Notes: generated by a model not told the origin, from the letters alone. A stretch of DNA of 64,000 bases from Dyella sp. SG609 (GCF_012275375.1 NZ_JAAZQJ010000001.1:620001-684000); one strand, 5' to 3'. Shown: positions 50,428 through 62,660, numbered from the stretch's first letter. Numbers and translations: made by a program.

Positions 50428-51330
50428 ATGATTTCCACTCATTTATCGGCCGTCTCGCTGCGCGACCTGATCCTGGTCCAGGCGGTGCGCCGCCACGGCA
50501 GCTTCAACAGCGCCGCGCGCGCCATGCACATCAGCCCCTCGGGCCTGTCGCACCAGGTGCAGAAAGTGGAGCAGGCACTGGGCACGCCGCTGTTCGAGCG
50601 CGGCGGCCGCCGGGTGGTGCCCACCGCCGGCGGGCAGCGCCTGCTGGAACAGATCGATGCGGTGCTGCTGGCGGCCGACCATCTGCAGCAGGCCGCGCGC
50701 GCCGGCGAGACCGCCTTCGGCGGCGAACTGCGCCTGGGCGTGCTGGCCACCTTGGGGCCGTACCTGCTGCCGCATCTGATCGCGCCGTTTCCGCAGCATT
50801 TCCCGGGCGCCCGGCTCAGCCTGTCGGAAGGCAAGCCGCGCGGCCTGCTGCGCCGCCTGCAGGAAGGCGAGCTCGATGCCGTGCTGGCGCAGCCGTCGCC
50901 GCCGGTGAGCGGCATCGCCATGCGCCCGCTGTTCTTCGAACCCTGGGAAGTGATGCTGCGCGCCGACCATCCGCTGGCCGGCCGCCGCACCCTGACGCTG
51001 GAGCAGCTCGACGCCGCCGACGCCACCCTGATGGCGGAGAGCCGCGCCGACGACGTGCTCGGCGGCGGCCACGTACAAGATGTAAGCCTGGAAAGCCTGG
51101 CCGCCCTGGTCGGCCTGCGCGGCGGCTACGCCCTGGTGCCGGCGCTGGCGCACGAGCGGCTGGCCTCGATGCCGGAAGTGGCGCTGGCCAAGTTCAAGGG
51201 GCAGGCGCCGGGGCGCGAGATCGCGCTGTACTGGCGCGAGGCCTCGCCGTGGGAGGCGGACCTGCAGGCGTTTGCCGAGCTGCTGCGCAAGCTGGCGAAG
51301 CAGCGGCCAGGACTGAAGGTGATGGGTTGA
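50428..51330 (+). CDS. LysR-family regulator, OxyR-like but without cysteines
   Basis: 300 residues. Helix-turn-helix near residues 20-45 (QAVRRHGSFNSAARAMHISPSGLSHQVQ). Segments such as GVLATLGPYLLPHLI and the VSLESLAALVGLRGGYALVPALAHERL stretch align best with OxyR, yet the protein contains no Cys at all, so it cannot be a peroxide-sensing OxyR. Effector and target unknown. It ends within a 14-bp tandem repeat that includes its TGA. Confidence 0.82.
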   Translation: MISTHLSAVSLRDLILVQAVRRHGSFNSAARAMHISPSGLSHQVQKVEQALGTPLFERGGRRVVPTAGGQRLLEQIDAVLLAADHLQQAARAGETAFGGELRLGVLATLGPYLLPHLIAPFPQHFPGARLSLSEGKPRGLLRRLQEGELDAVLAQPSPPVSGIAMRPLFFEPWEVMLRADHPLAGRRTLTLEQLDAADATLMAESRADDVLGGGHVQDVSLESLAALVGLRGGYALVPALAHERLASMPEVALAKFKGQAPGREIALYWREASPWEADLQAFAELLRKLAKQRPGLKVMG

Positions 51331-51355
51331 AGGCGATGGGTTGAAGGTAATGGGC
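51314..51355. repeat. 14-bp tandem repeat, three units, overlapping a stop codon
   Basis: Unit TGAAGGTGATGGGT repeated at 51314, 51328 and 51342 with one to three changes, then a partial unit. The TGA stop of the LysR gene (51328-51330) is the first codon of unit 2. Same period and same position relative to a stop as the array at 19920. Confidence 0.85.
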
Positions 51356-51384
51356 TGAAGGCGGGCGACGCCGCCTGAGCGGCG

Positions 51385-52008
51385 TCAGCCGTTGTCCAGC
51401 GTCACCCCGGTCAACAAGCCCCGCGCCAGCATGCTGCACTGGCGCCGGTAGAACAGCAGCTGCCACTGGCGCCCGCCGATCTGCCGCCACAGCACCGCCG
51501 AACGCACCGCCGCCAGCAGGCTGGCGCGCACCTTCTCCACTACCTTGGGCTGCTGCAGCTGCTGCGGATTGCCGGTGACCATCACGCGCGGCTTCAGCGT
51601 GGACAGGGTGGACGCGTACAGCTCGGCCAGGCGCTTGACCACCTGCGGCGAGTCCTGGCCGAAGTGCTCGACCTGGCGCTGCGCGGCGACGATGCCTTTC
51701 TGCAGGTCGTCCAGCAGCTGGCGGTTGCGCGACAGGCTGCGCTCCAGCCGCATCACGGTGACCGCCATGCGGGTGACGCCCATGTCGCGGCCGGTGTCGT
51801 CCAGCTGGGCGATCAGCTGGCGCAGGCCCAGGCGCACGCCGCCGACATGGCCGTAGACGCCGACCACCGATGGCGCGTCGATGCGGAACACGCTGCCGAC
51901 GCTGCTCTCGAACGCGCTCTCGTCGCAGCGCCCATCGTTGGCCAGCTGCTGGGTGAGCGCGGCGGCCTGGAACAGGCCGGCCAGCGCGAGCACGCGCTCT
52001 TCGGTCAT
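51385..52008 (-). CDS. hflD: HflD homolog (DUF489)
   Basis: 207 residues. RVLALAGLFQAAALTQQLANDGRCDE at the start, PRVMVTGNPQQLQQPKVVEKVRASLLAAVRSAVLW near the C-terminus match HflD, an inner-membrane-associated regulator known for affecting lambda CII lysogeny. ATG 52008 chosen; a GTG at 52026 would overlap the mnmA stop. Third gene of the conserved nudJ-mnmA-hflD operon. Confidence 0.92.
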   Translation of the reverse strand: MTEERVLALAGLFQAAALTQQLANDGRCDESAFESSVGSVFRIDAPSVVGVYGHVGGVRLGLRQLIAQLDDTGRDMGVTRMAVTVMRLERSLSRNRQLLDDLQKGIVAAQRQVEHFGQDSPQVVKRLAELYASTLSTLKPRVMVTGNPQQLQQPKVVEKVRASLLAAVRSAVLWRQIGGRQWQLLFYRRQCSMLARGLLTGVTLDNG

Positions 52009-52018
52009 GGCATAGGTT

Positions 52019-53149
52019 TCAAACACGTTGTGCGGACTCTTCGGGGACAGGGGCGGCGTTCCAGCCGCCGTAGGGAGCGTCGGTGCGGGCGATCACGGCG
52101 CCGCCCAGGCAAACCTCGCCATCGTAGAAAACTACGGACTGGCCGGGTGTGACGGCGCGCTGGGCTTCGTCGAAACGCACTTCCACGCCGGCGGCGTCGA
52201 CGCGCACGGTGCAGGCCTGGTCGTGCTGGCGGTAGCGCGTCTTGGCGGTACAGCGGAATTCGGCGGCGGGCGCCGCGCCGGCCACCCAGGTGGGAGCGTC
52301 GGCATGCAGGCGCTGCGAGTGCAGCCAGTGGTTCTCGCCGCCCTGGGCCACGTACAGCACGTTGGCGCGCACGTCCTTGCCCACCACGTACCAGGCGTCG
52401 CCGCTGGCGCCCTGGCGGCCGCCGATGCCCAGGCCGTTGCGCTGGCCCAGCGTGTAGTACATGACGCCCTGGTGCTCGCCCACGCGCGCACCGTCTGGCG
52501 TGCGCATCTCGCCGGGGCGGGCGGGGATGTACTGGCTCAGGAATTCGCGGAAATCGCGCTCGCCGATAAAGCAGATGCCGGTGGAATCCTTCTTGGCGTG
52601 CGTCGGCAGGGCCGCGTCCAGGGCCATGCGGCGCACCGCGGATTTCTCGATCTCGCCGACCGGGAACAGCGTGGCGGCGAGCTGCCGCTGGCCCAGCGCG
52701 TGCAGGAAATAGGTCTGGTCCTTGCCGGCATCCACCGCGCGCAGCAGGCGGTGCCGCCCGTCGCGTTCGTCCACGCGGGCGTAGTGGCCAGTGGCGATCT
52801 TGTCCGCGCCGAGCGCGCGCGCTTCGTCGAGGAAGGTCTTGAACTTGATCTCGCGGTTGCACAGCACGTCGGGGTTCGGCGTGCGGCCGGCGCGGTATTC
52901 GGCGAGGAAATGCTCGAACACGCCGTCCCAGTATTCGGCGGCGAAGTTGCGCGCATGGAAAGGAATGCCCAGGCGGCCGCAGACCGCGACGGCGTCCTTG
53001 CGGTCGGCGTCGGCGGTGCAGGGGCCGGCGCGGTCGTCTTCTTCCCAGTTCTGCATGAACAGGCCTTCGACCTCGTGGCCGGCCTGTTGCAGCAGCAGGG
53101 CGGCGACCGAGGAGTCCACGCCGCCGGAGATGCCCAGCATCACTTTCAC
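52019..53149 (-). CDS. mnmA: tRNA-specific 2-thiouridylase
   Basis: 376 residues. PP-loop [10 protein letters not shown] at residue 7 onward binds ATP; the catalytic cysteine pair sits in the VLCNREIKF and [12 protein letters not shown] segments, and the C-terminal beta-barrel is present. Thiolates U34 of Lys, Glu and Gln tRNAs with sulfur from the Tus relay. The GTG at 53149 ([10 protein letters not shown]) overlaps the Nudix stop as GTGA, so I use it over the ATG at 53140. Confidence 0.96.
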   Translation of the reverse strand: MKVMLGISGGVDSSVAALLLQQAGHEVEGLFMQNWEEDDRAGPCTADADRKDAVAVCGRLGIPFHARNFAAEYWDGVFEHFLAEYRAGRTPNPDVLCNREIKFKTFLDEARALGADKIATGHYARVDERDGRHRLLRAVDAGKDQTYFLHALGQRQLAATLFPVGEIEKSAVRRMALDAALPTHAKKDSTGICFIGERDFREFLSQYIPARPGEMRTPDGARVGEHQGVMYYTLGQRNGLGIGGRQGASGDAWYVVGKDVRANVLYVAQGGENHWLHSQRLHADAPTWVAGAAPAAEFRCTAKTRYRQHDQACTVRVDAAGVEVRFDEAQRAVTPGQSVVFYDGEVCLGGAVIARTDAPYGGWNAAPVPEESAQRV

Positions 53150-53637
53150 GGATAGCGGTCCTCGGGCAGCAGGCTGCTCAGCGCGGACAGCGGGACGCGC
53201 TGGCCGGCCAGCCAGGCGTCGATGCTCCGCAGCACCAGCGGGCTGCGCAGGCGGTCGCCCAGGCCGGCCACTTCGGCGCGGGTCAGCCACAGGGCGCGGC
53301 GGATGCCGGTATCCAGCCGGCGGTCCGGGTCGTGCCCGACCGGGCTGGCGGCGAAGCTGAAACGCAGCACGCTGTGGCCGTGCTCGGTGCTGCGCCACTG
53401 GTGCACGCCGACCAGCGCGTCGAGCTCGACGGTCCAGCCGGTTTCCTCCAGCGTCTCGCGCACGGCGGCGCTGGCCAGGCTTTCGCCATCGTCCAGATGG
53501 CCAGCTGGCTGGTTGTAGACGAGCCGGCCATTGACCTCTTCTTCCACCATCAGGTAGCGGCCGCCGTCGGCCACCACGCAGGCGACGGTGACGCGCGGAC
53601 ACCACACGGCGGCAGGGGCGGGAGCGGAATCGTTCAT
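53146..53637 (-). CDS. nudJ: Nudix hydrolase NudJ-like
   Basis: 163 residues. The Nudix box [23 protein letters not shown] is complete (G-5x-E-7x-RE-x2-EExG). In this operon position the homologue is NudJ, a nonspecific nucleoside di/triphosphatase able to act on thiamine pyrophosphate precursors. Overlaps mnmA by 4 nt. Confidence 0.92.
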   Translation of the reverse strand: MNDSAPAPAAVWCPRVTVACVVADGGRYLMVEEEVNGRLVYNQPAGHLDDGESLASAAVRETLEETGWTVELDALVGVHQWRSTEHGHSVLRFSFAASPVGHDPDRRLDTGIRRALWLTRAEVAGLGDRLRSPLVLRSIDAWLAGQRVPLSALSSLLPEDRYP

Positions 53638-53775
53638 GGGCAGGGGATATAGCGCTTAAAGCCGGCACTGGAAAAGACGACATTGTGCCATCACCTGAAA
53701 GTGCTATCCCGGAACGCGGAAACCATCGCGTGGGCCGGGCGGTATACTGGCCACAAGATCGAGACAGCGGAACTC

Positions 53776-54102
53776 ATGGCGCACGAACCCGAACACGAGC
53801 AAGGCACAGGGCATGGCCTGGCGTTGGAAACCGCCCGTCCGGAGGTGGCACGCCCGCCGCTGTTCCAGGTGGTCCTGCTCAACGACGATTTCACCCCCAT
53901 GGATTTCGTGGTGGAGGTGCTGCGCAGCTTCTTTGGCCTGGACCAGGAGCGCGCGGTGCAGGTGATGCTTCACGTGCACACCCGCGGCAAGGGCGTGTGC
54001 GGGGTCTTCACGAGGGAGGTGGCCGAAACCAAGGTGACCCAGGTGAACGAATATTCACGTGCCCATCAGCATCCTTTGCTATGCACTATGGAAAAGCTGT
54101 GA
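53776..54102 (+). CDS. clpS: ClpS, ClpA adaptor for N-end rule substrates
   Basis: 108 residues. Flexible N-terminus, then [22 protein letters not shown] and [24 protein letters not shown], the pocket (Asn-Asp, Met, His) that binds N-terminal Leu/Phe/Trp/Tyr. Feeds substrates to ClpAP. A TATACT box at 53743-53748 may be its -10. clpA starts 63 bp downstream. Confidence 0.96.
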   Translation: MAHEPEHEQGTGHGLALETARPEVARPPLFQVVLLNDDFTPMDFVVEVLRSFFGLDQERAVQVMLHVHTRGKGVCGVFTREVAETKVTQVNEYSRAHQHPLLCTMEKL

Positions 54103-54165
54103 GCGCCCCCATTTCGTGGTCATCGCGGCGTTAGCCGCCCTGCCATCCAAGCGGAGAAGGTCCGG

Positions 54166-56436
<2,271 letters not shown>

Positions 56437-56462
56437 GCCGCCGCGGTTTCGCAGGCAGAAAG

Positions 56463-56489
56463 AAAAGGCCGCGCTCAGCGCGGCCTTTT
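56463..56489. terminator. Bidirectional terminator clpA / infA
   Basis: AAAAGGCCGCGC (56463-56474), TCA loop, GCGCGGCCTTTT (56478-56489); stem 12 bp with A and T runs on the two sides. Confidence 0.88.
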
Positions 56490-56557
56490 CGTTTGCGGAA
56501 CCCGGCCCGCTGGTGGGGCCGATCCGGATGCCCGCCCGTCCGGGCAGGCGGCCGGCA

Positions 56558-56776
56558 TCACTTCATGCGATAGGTGATACGACCCTTGGTCAGGTCGTAC
56601 GGAGTCATCTCCACCTTCACCTTGTCGCCGGTGAGGATACGGATGTAGTGCTTGCGCATGCGACCGGAAATGTGGGCGGTGATCACGTGCCCATTCTCCA
56701 GCTGCACGCGGAACATGGTGTTCGGCAGGGTCTCCATGACCGTGCCTTCCATTTCGATGACGTCGTCTTTGGCCAT
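56558..56776 (-). CDS. infA: Translation initiation factor IF-1
   Basis: 72 residues, the universal length. [29 protein letters not shown] is the OB-fold start and [12 protein letters not shown] the conserved end. Binds the 30S A site during initiation. Adjacent to clpA as in enterobacteria. Confidence 0.98.
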   Translation of the reverse strand: MAKDDVIEMEGTVMETLPNTMFRVQLENGHVITAHISGRMRKHYIRILTGDKVKVEMTPYDLTKGRITYRMK

Positions 56777-56859
56777 GCGTTCCGGTCGGTAAGAGGGCGG
56801 CCGTCGCGGCCGCGTAAGCGGGCGATTATGCCATGGAATAGCGGATGGTTAAAGAATCA

Positions 56860-57135
56860 TCAGCCGAAGTGCTCGTCCAGCTTGCGGCGGATCTCCTGTT
56901 CCACCATCCCCTTGAGCGGGGCCAGCATCATGCCCAGCTCGGCCCGGACCTGGATGGCGTCGGTTCCCACCTCGATCGAGCCGTTGACCCCCGGCCGCTG
57001 GAAGCTGAGCGTGTCGCCCTGCCAGCTGCCCTCCATGCCGAACTTCTCGCGCATGCGCGCCGCCACCTGCTCGACCACGGCGCGGGCCTCGGGCACGGAA
57101 AGCTGGTGCGGGCGGCGGATGTCGATCTTGGGCAT
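56860..57135 (-). CDS. Polyhydroxyalkanoate-system family protein
   Basis: 91 residues. PKIDIRRPHQLSVPEARAVVEQVAARM, then GSWQGDTLSFQRPGVNGSIEVG and LGMMLAPLKGMVEQEIRRKLDEHFG match the small PHA granule-associated/TIGR02610 protein family. Its role is not well defined and does not require PHA storage genes, none of which are in the window. AGGAA precedes the ATG at 57135. Confidence 0.8.
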   Translation of the reverse strand: MPKIDIRRPHQLSVPEARAVVEQVAARMREKFGMEGSWQGDTLSFQRPGVNGSIEVGTDAIQVRAELGMMLAPLKGMVEQEIRRKLDEHFG

Positions 57136-57274
57136 GGTCGGTTCCTGCGGAGAAACCACGCATATTAGCGGCGATAGCCACGCATGGCAGCGATAGCCAC
57201 GCATTCAGCGCAGGCCGCATGGAGCGGACGCATGTATCTGCTAGAGTCCCGCCGGTCTCTAGACTGGTTCACAG

Positions 57275-58045
57275 ATGCGCATCGAGTTTCCTCATTCGGC
57301 CCGCGAAGATTTTCGTTGGGAGCAGCCGCTGCTGAGGATCGGCAGCGCGCCCGACAACGATCTGGTGCTGGCCGAGCGCCAGGCCGGCAGCCACCACCTG
57401 CGCATCCAGCTGGATCGCCGCGGCTGGGTGCTGCAGGTGCTGCCGCAGGGGAACCGCATCTACGTCAATGCCCGGCCCGTACGCGAACGGGCGCTGCTGC
57501 GCGCCGGCGACATCCTGAGCGTCGGCGATTGCCGCATGCTGCTGTGCGCCGACGAGCTGCCCGAGGCCCGCGCCCCGCTCGAAAGCGTGTCCGATGCGGC
57601 CCGCTGCGCGGTGGCGCTGCGGGCGATGGGCGGCCCGCTGTCGGGCCGGGTGATCCCGGTCGACGGCGCGCTGGAATTCGGCCCGCTCGGCCGCTATCCG
57701 CTGGAACTGCCGCAGGGTGAGACGGCCTCGTTCCGCCTGGCCTGGAAGGACGGGCAGGTGTGGCTGGAATCGCTGCAGGGTTCCGAACGCTATCCGCTGC
57801 GCGTCAATGGCGCGCCGGTGCAGCGGGTGGCGCTGCATCCGGGCGACCAGATCGGCCTGGCCATGCACCGCTTCGTGGTCGATGCCCCGGGCCTGGAACG
57901 CGAGCCGGAACTGCCGCCGCCGCCGCCGGAACCGGAGCACCTGCCCGAGGAAGATGCCGGCCCGCGCGGCGAGGTGTGGTGGCTGATCGTCACCGCCGCC
58001 GTGCTGGCGCTGGGCATCGCCCTGATCTTGCTCGTCCGTTTCTAA
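57275..58045 (+). CDS. FHA-domain membrane protein
   Basis: 256 residues. N-terminal FHA domain (RIGSAPDNDLVL, SHHLRIQL, NRIYVNARPV, LRAGDILSVGD) to about residue 90; a second, divergent FHA-like half (ALEFGPLGRYPLELP, HPGDQIGLAMHRFVV) to about 205; a Pro/Glu linker; one C-terminal membrane helix (VWWLIVTAAVLALGIALILLV) ending at Arg-Phe. The tail-anchored form suggests a phosphothreonine reader at the inner membrane. No kinase or secretion partner is adjacent. The arrangement of two halves is my reading of the motifs. Confidence 0.8.
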   Translation: MRIEFPHSAREDFRWEQPLLRIGSAPDNDLVLAERQAGSHHLRIQLDRRGWVLQVLPQGNRIYVNARPVRERALLRAGDILSVGDCRMLLCADELPEARAPLESVSDAARCAVALRAMGGPLSGRVIPVDGALEFGPLGRYPLELPQGETASFRLAWKDGQVWLESLQGSERYPLRVNGAPVQRVALHPGDQIGLAMHRFVVDAPGLEREPELPPPPPEPEHLPEEDAGPRGEVWWLIVTAAVLALGIALILLVRF

Positions 58046-58063
58046 AGCAACGGTTTTCTACGG

Positions 58064-58094
58064 TTGACGCTGGGTTGTTGCGGCGCGGCATAAT
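58064..58094 (+). promoter_or_regulatory. Possible serC promoter
   Basis: TTGACG at 58064-58069 and CATAAT at 58089-58094, spacer 19 nt, slightly longer than ideal. About 34 bp before the serC start. Confidence 0.35.
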
Positions 58095-58127
58095 GCGGCG
58101 CTTATTCCCTTCATAAAGGCGTCGCTC

Positions 58128-59213
58128 GTGAGCAGGGTCTGGAATTTCAGCGCGGGGCCGGCCGCGATTCCCACCGCGGTACTGGAACGCGCGCAGCGCG
58201 AACTGCTCGACTGGAACGGCAGCGGCGCCTCGGTGATGGAACTGTCCCACCGCGGCAAGCGCTTTATCGGCCTGGCCGAACAGGCCGAAGCGGACCTGCG
58301 CGAACTGCTGCGCATCCCGGCCGACTACGCCGTGCTGTTCCTGCAGGGCGGCGCCACCCAGCATTTCGCGCAGATTCCGCTGAACCTGGCGGGCGAGGGC
58401 GACAGCGCCGACTACATCGTCAACGGCCACTGGGGCGAGAAGGCGGCCAGCGAAGCGGCGCCGTACGTGCGGGTGAACGTCGCCGCCAGCAGCAAGGACG
58501 AGCATTACCTGCGCCTGCCGCCGCGCGGCAGCTGGCAGCTCGATCCGCGCGCGGCGTACGTGCACTACACGCCGAACGAGACCATCCACGGCGTCGAGTA
58601 CCACGACGTGCCGGACGTGGGCGAGGTCCCGCTGGTCGCCGACATGTCGTCCAACATTTTGTCCGAGCCGCTCGATGTCAGCCGTTTCGGCCTGATCTAC
58701 GCCGGTGCGCAGAAGAACATCGGCCCCTCCGGCCTGGTGGTGATGATCGTGCGCCGCGACCTGCTGCAGCGCGCCTCGCGGCCGATGGCGAAGATCTTCC
58801 GCTACGCCGATCACGCCGCCAACGATTCCATGCTCAACACGCCCAATACCTGGGGCTGGTACCTGGCCGGGCTCACCTTCCAGTGGCTGAAGGAGCAGGG
58901 TGGCCTGGATGCGATTGCGCGCCGCAACCACGACAAGGCCGCGCTGCTGTACCAGGCCATCGACGGTTCCGGCGGCTACTACCGCAACCCGGTGGAACCG
59001 GCCGCGCGTTCGCGCATGAACGTGCCTTTCACCCTGCACGACAGCGCGCTGGACGCGGATTTCCTCAAGGAATCCGAAGCCGCCGGCCTGCTCGCGCTGA
59101 AGGGCCACAAGGCGCTGGGCGGCATGCGCGCCTCGCTGTACAACGCGGTGCCGCTGGAGGCGGTGCAGGTGCTGGTGCAGTTCATGCGCGACTTCGCCGC
59201 GCGGCATGGTTGA
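58128..59213 (+). CDS. serC: Phosphoserine aminotransferase
   Basis: 361 residues with a GTG start. [12 protein letters not shown] opens the family; the PLP lysine is Lys196 in [11 protein letters not shown], close to Lys198 of the E. coli enzyme. Makes phosphoserine (and 4-phosphohydroxythreonine for PLP synthesis). First gene of a serC-pheA-aroA cluster. Confidence 0.97.
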   Translation: MSRVWNFSAGPAAIPTAVLERAQRELLDWNGSGASVMELSHRGKRFIGLAEQAEADLRELLRIPADYAVLFLQGGATQHFAQIPLNLAGEGDSADYIVNGHWGEKAASEAAPYVRVNVAASSKDEHYLRLPPRGSWQLDPRAAYVHYTPNETIHGVEYHDVPDVGEVPLVADMSSNILSEPLDVSRFGLIYAGAQKNIGPSGLVVMIVRRDLLQRASRPMAKIFRYADHAANDSMLNTPNTWGWYLAGLTFQWLKEQGGLDAIARRNHDKAALLYQAIDGSGGYYRNPVEPAARSRMNVPFTLHDSALDADFLKESEAAGLLALKGHKALGGMRASLYNAVPLEAVQVLVQFMRDFAARHG

Positions 59214-59299
59214 CCGGCGTGCCTGATCGCTTTTACCGCCGCCGATCAGGCACTATGCGTTTCCCCCGTTTGGACATCTTTACCCCCGAACCTCAGCTC

Positions 59300-60388
59300 A
59301 TGACCGAATCAAAAGTCTCGCTCGAACAGGTGCGCGAACGCATCGACAGCATCGACCGCCAGATCCAGGAGCTCATCGCCGAGCGCGCGACCTGGGCCCA
59401 GGAAGTGGCGCGCGTCAAGGGCGAAGGGCTGTCGGCGATCGACTATTATCGCCCCGAGCGCGAGGCCCACGTGCTGCGCATGGTGGTGGACCGCAACCGC
59501 GGGCCGCTGTCCGACACGGAAATGGTGCGCCTGTTCCGCGAGATCATGTCCTCCTGCCTGGCGCAGGAAGACCCGCTCAAGGTCGGCTTCCTCGGCCCCG
59601 AAGGCACCTTCAGCGAGCAGGCCGTGCGCAAGCACTTCGGCCATGCCGCCTATGGCCTGCCGCTGGGCAGCATCGAGGAAGTATTCCAGGAGGTCGCCGC
59701 CGGCCATGCCGATTTCGGCGTGGTGCCGGTGGAGAACTCCGGCCAGGGCATGATCCAGATCACCCTGGACATGTTCCTTACTTCCGCAGCCACCATCTGC
59801 GGCGAGATCGAGCTGCGCGTGCACCAGTGCCTGCATTCGCAGAGCGGCAGAATGGAAGACATCAAGCGCGTCTATGCGCACGCGCAGTCGCTGCAGCAGT
59901 GCAAGACCTGGCTGCGCATCAACCTGCCGGGCGTGGAATGCATCGCGGTCAGCAGCAATGCCGAAGCCGCGCGCATGGCGCGGCATGCGGACGACGCGGG
60001 CGCGATCGCCGGCGAAACGGCCGGCCGCGTGTACGGCCTGAAGACGCTGGCCACCGGCATCGAGGACCGCGCCGACAACACCACGCGCTTCCTGGTCATC
60101 GGCCGCTCGCTGTTCCCGCCCTCGGGCAACGACCGCACTTCGCTGCTGATCACCGTGAACGACAAGCCCGGCGCGCTGTACGACGTGCTCAGCCCGTTCG
60201 CCAAGCACGACGTCAGCCTCAACCGCATCGAGTCGCGCCCGGCGCATACCGGCAAGTGGCAGTACGCCTTCTTCATCGACGTGTCCGGCCATGTGCAGGA
60301 CGCGCCGATCCAGGCCGCGATGCAGGAGATGGACGGCGCCGCCGCGCAGGTGCGCGTGCTCGGTTCCTACCCGGTGGCCTTGCCCTGA
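59300..60388 (+). CDS. pheA: Bifunctional chorismate mutase / prephenate dehydratase
   Basis: 362 residues. N-terminal AroQ mutase (LEQVRERIDSIDRQIQELIAERA), prephenate dehydratase domain (GFLGPEGTFSEQAV, later TTRFLVIG) and C-terminal ACT domain (GALYDVLSPFAKHDVSLNRIESRP) for phenylalanine feedback. ATG at 59300 fits the family start; an in-frame ATG at 59255 is an alternative. Takes chorismate made by the aroA branch to phenylpyruvate. 86 bp after serC. Confidence 0.96.
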   Translation: MTESKVSLEQVRERIDSIDRQIQELIAERATWAQEVARVKGEGLSAIDYYRPEREAHVLRMVVDRNRGPLSDTEMVRLFREIMSSCLAQEDPLKVGFLGPEGTFSEQAVRKHFGHAAYGLPLGSIEEVFQEVAAGHADFGVVPVENSGQGMIQITLDMFLTSAATICGEIELRVHQCLHSQSGRMEDIKRVYAHAQSLQQCKTWLRINLPGVECIAVSSNAEAARMARHADDAGAIAGETAGRVYGLKTLATGIEDRADNTTRFLVIGRSLFPPSGNDRTSLLITVNDKPGALYDVLSPFAKHDVSLNRIESRPAHTGKWQYAFFIDVSGHVQDAPIQAAMQEMDGAAAQVRVLGSYPVALP

Positions 60389-60431
60389 TCCCAGACCGCG
60401 GCGGCCGCCGGCCGCCGCCCGGAGAAGCTTC

Positions 60432-61739
60432 GTGACCCGACTCGACTGGTTGAGCCAGCCCGCCCGCGCGCTGCACGGCAGCGTGCGCGTGCCGGGCGAC
60501 AAGTCCGTTTCGCATCGTTCGATGATGTTGTCCGCATTGGCCGAAGGCCGCTCGCATATCCGCGGCTTCCTCGAAGGCGAGGACACCCGCGCCACCGCGG
60601 CGGTGCTGCAGAAGCTCGGCGTGCGCATCGAAACGCCCAGCGCCGGCGAGCGCGTGGTCGACGGCGTCGGCCTGCACGGCCTGCGCGGCACCGCCGAAGC
60701 GCTGGACTGCGGCAACGCCGGCACCGGCATGCGCCTGCTGGCCGGCTTGCTGGCGGGGCAGGCCTTCGACAGCACCTTGATCGGCGACGAGTCGCTGTCC
60801 AGGCGCCCGATGCGCCGCGTCACCGAGCCGCTCGCCGCGATGGGCGCGCGCATCGATACGCAGGATGGCCTGCCGCCGCTGCGCGTGCACGGCGGCCAGC
60901 CGCTCAAGGGCATCCGCTACACGCTGCCGGTGGCGAGCGCGCAGGTGAAGTCCGCGCTGCTGCTGGCCGGCCTGTATGCGCAGGGCGAGACGGAAGTGAT
61001 CGAGCCGCATCCCACGCGCGACTACACCGAGCGCATGCTCGCCGCCTTCGGCTGGCCGATTGAATTCGAGCCCGGCCGCGCGCGCCTCAGCGGCGGCCAT
61101 CGCCTGCGCGCCACCGACGTGGACGTGCCGGCGGATTTCTCCTCCGCCGCGTTCTTCCTGGTCGCCGGCAGCATCGTGCCCGGCGCCGAACTGCGCCTGC
61201 CGGCGGTGGGCCTCAACCCGCGCCGCACCGGCCTGCTGCAGGCGCTGCGCCTGATGGGCGCGGACATCACGGTCGAGCACGAACGCGAGAGCGGCGGCGA
61301 GCCGGTGGGCGATCTGATCGTGCGCCACGCGCAGTTGCATGGCGTGGAACTGCCGGAGGCGCTGGTGCCGGACATGATCGACGAATTCCCCGCGTTGTTC
61401 ATTGCCGCGACGGCGGCCAAGGGGCGCACCGTGGTGCGCGGCGCGGCCGAGCTGCGCGTGAAGGAATCGGACCGCATCGCCACCATGGCCGCCGGCATGA
61501 AGGCCATCGGCGCGAATATCGAGGAGACGCCGGACGGCGCCATCATCGACGGCGGCGCGCTGCGCGGCGGCGAAGTGGACAGCCACGGCGACCACCGCAT
61601 CGCGATGAGCTTCGCCGTTGCCGGCCTGATGGCGCAGGGCCCGATCCGCATCGCGGATTGCGCGAATGTGGCTACGTCGTTCCCGGGCTTCATGGAGCTG
61701 GCGAACGGCTGCGGCTTCGAACTGCGCACCGATGGCTGA
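60432..61739 (+). CDS. aroA: EPSP synthase (3-phosphoshikimate 1-carboxyvinyltransferase)
   Basis: 435 residues. VRVPGDKSVSHRSMMLSALAEG and GNAGTGMRLLAGLLAG are the shikimate-3-phosphate and PEP-binding signatures; the AGETEVIEP and DHRIAMSFAVAG segments are intact. GGAGAAG lies 5 nt before the GTG start. Makes EPSP for chorismate. A GGTTGGGGTGAGC hairpin follows the stop. Whether it is glyphosate-sensitive cannot be judged here. Confidence 0.97.
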   Translation: MTRLDWLSQPARALHGSVRVPGDKSVSHRSMMLSALAEGRSHIRGFLEGEDTRATAAVLQKLGVRIETPSAGERVVDGVGLHGLRGTAEALDCGNAGTGMRLLAGLLAGQAFDSTLIGDESLSRRPMRRVTEPLAAMGARIDTQDGLPPLRVHGGQPLKGIRYTLPVASAQVKSALLLAGLYAQGETEVIEPHPTRDYTERMLAAFGWPIEFEPGRARLSGGHRLRATDVDVPADFSSAAFFLVAGSIVPGAELRLPAVGLNPRRTGLLQALRLMGADITVEHERESGGEPVGDLIVRHAQLHGVELPEALVPDMIDEFPALFIAATAAKGRTVVRGAAELRVKESDRIATMAAGMKAIGANIEETPDGAIIDGGALRGGEVDSHGDHRIAMSFAVAGLMAQGPIRIADCANVATSFPGFMELANGCGFELRTDG

Positions 61740-61742
61740 CGT

Positions 61743-61815
61743 AGGTTGGGGTGAGCCGCAGGCGAACCCCAACAGCGCGGCAACGTTGGGGTTCGCCTGC
61801 GGCTCACCCCAACCT
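61743..61815. repeat. Dispersed inverted repeat, GGTTGGGGTGAGC family, second copy
   Basis: Arms 61743-61773 and 61785-61815, 31 nt, perfect, 11-nt loop. Same family and same loop length as 10757-10825; both start within 4 nt of a stop codon. Confidence 0.88.
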
Positions 61816-61880
61816 GCGCGGGCCAGGCTCGTGTCAACCTTGCCCAGCGGTTAGGCTTGGCGCCTCCACACGAGGTCGCC

Positions 61881-62660
61881 ATGTCCGCACACGTCCCGCC
61901 CTTCATCGTCGCCATCCCCGCCCGCTACGGCTCCACCCGCCTGCCGGCCAAGCCGCTGCGCGCCTTGGGCGGCGTGCCGATGGTGGTGCGCGTGGCCCAG
62001 CGTGCGCTGCAGGCCGGCGCGGCCCGGGTGGTGGTGGCGGTGGACGACCGGCGCGTCGCCGATGCGCTGGCCGGGCAGCAGGGCATCGATATCTGCATGA
62101 CCCGCGCCGACCACGCTTCCGGCAGCGATCGCCTGGCCGAATGCGCCGCGCATTACGGCTGGGCGGACGACGCCATCGTGGTGAACCTGCAGGGCGACGA
62201 ACCGTTCGCTCCGGCGGCCGGCATCCGCGAGGTGGCGCGTGCGCTGGCCGAGGACGATGCGCCGATGGCCACGCTGGCCACGCCCATCCTCGATGCGCAC
62301 GAACTGTTCGATCCGAACGTGGTGAAGCTGGTGCGCACCGTGTCCGGCCGCGCGCTGTACTTCAGCCGCGCGCCGCTGCCCTGGGCGCGCGATGCCTTCG
62401 CCGCCAGCCGCGAGCAGCTGCCGGCGGATACGCCGTTCCTGCGCCATATCGGCATCTACGCGTACCGCGCCGGCTTCCTGCAGCGCTACACCACGCTGCA
62501 GCGCACGCCGCTGGAGCAGGCCGAATCGCTGGAGCAGCTGCGCGTGCTGGAACATGGCCACGCCATCGCCGTGCGCCTGACGCCGGAGCCGTTCCCGCCG
62601 GGGATCGATACCGAAGCCGACGTGCTGCGCGCCGAGCAATGGCTGGCGGCGCAGGGATGA
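61881..62660 (+). CDS. kdsB: CMP-KDO synthetase
   Basis: 259 residues. [25 protein letters not shown] and [12 protein letters not shown] are the family landmarks. Activates KDO with CTP for lipid A inner core, as in Gram-negative bacteria. CGAGGTCGCC precedes the ATG at 61881. Stop overlaps the next gene's start by ATGA. Confidence 0.96.
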   Translation: MSAHVPPFIVAIPARYGSTRLPAKPLRALGGVPMVVRVAQRALQAGAARVVVAVDDRRVADALAGQQGIDICMTRADHASGSDRLAECAAHYGWADDAIVVNLQGDEPFAPAAGIREVARALAEDDAPMATLATPILDAHELFDPNVVKLVRTVSGRALYFSRAPLPWARDAFAASREQLPADTPFLRHIGIYAYRAGFLQRYTTLQRTPLEQAESLEQLRVLEHGHAIAVRLTPEPFPPGIDTEADVLRAEQWLAAQG

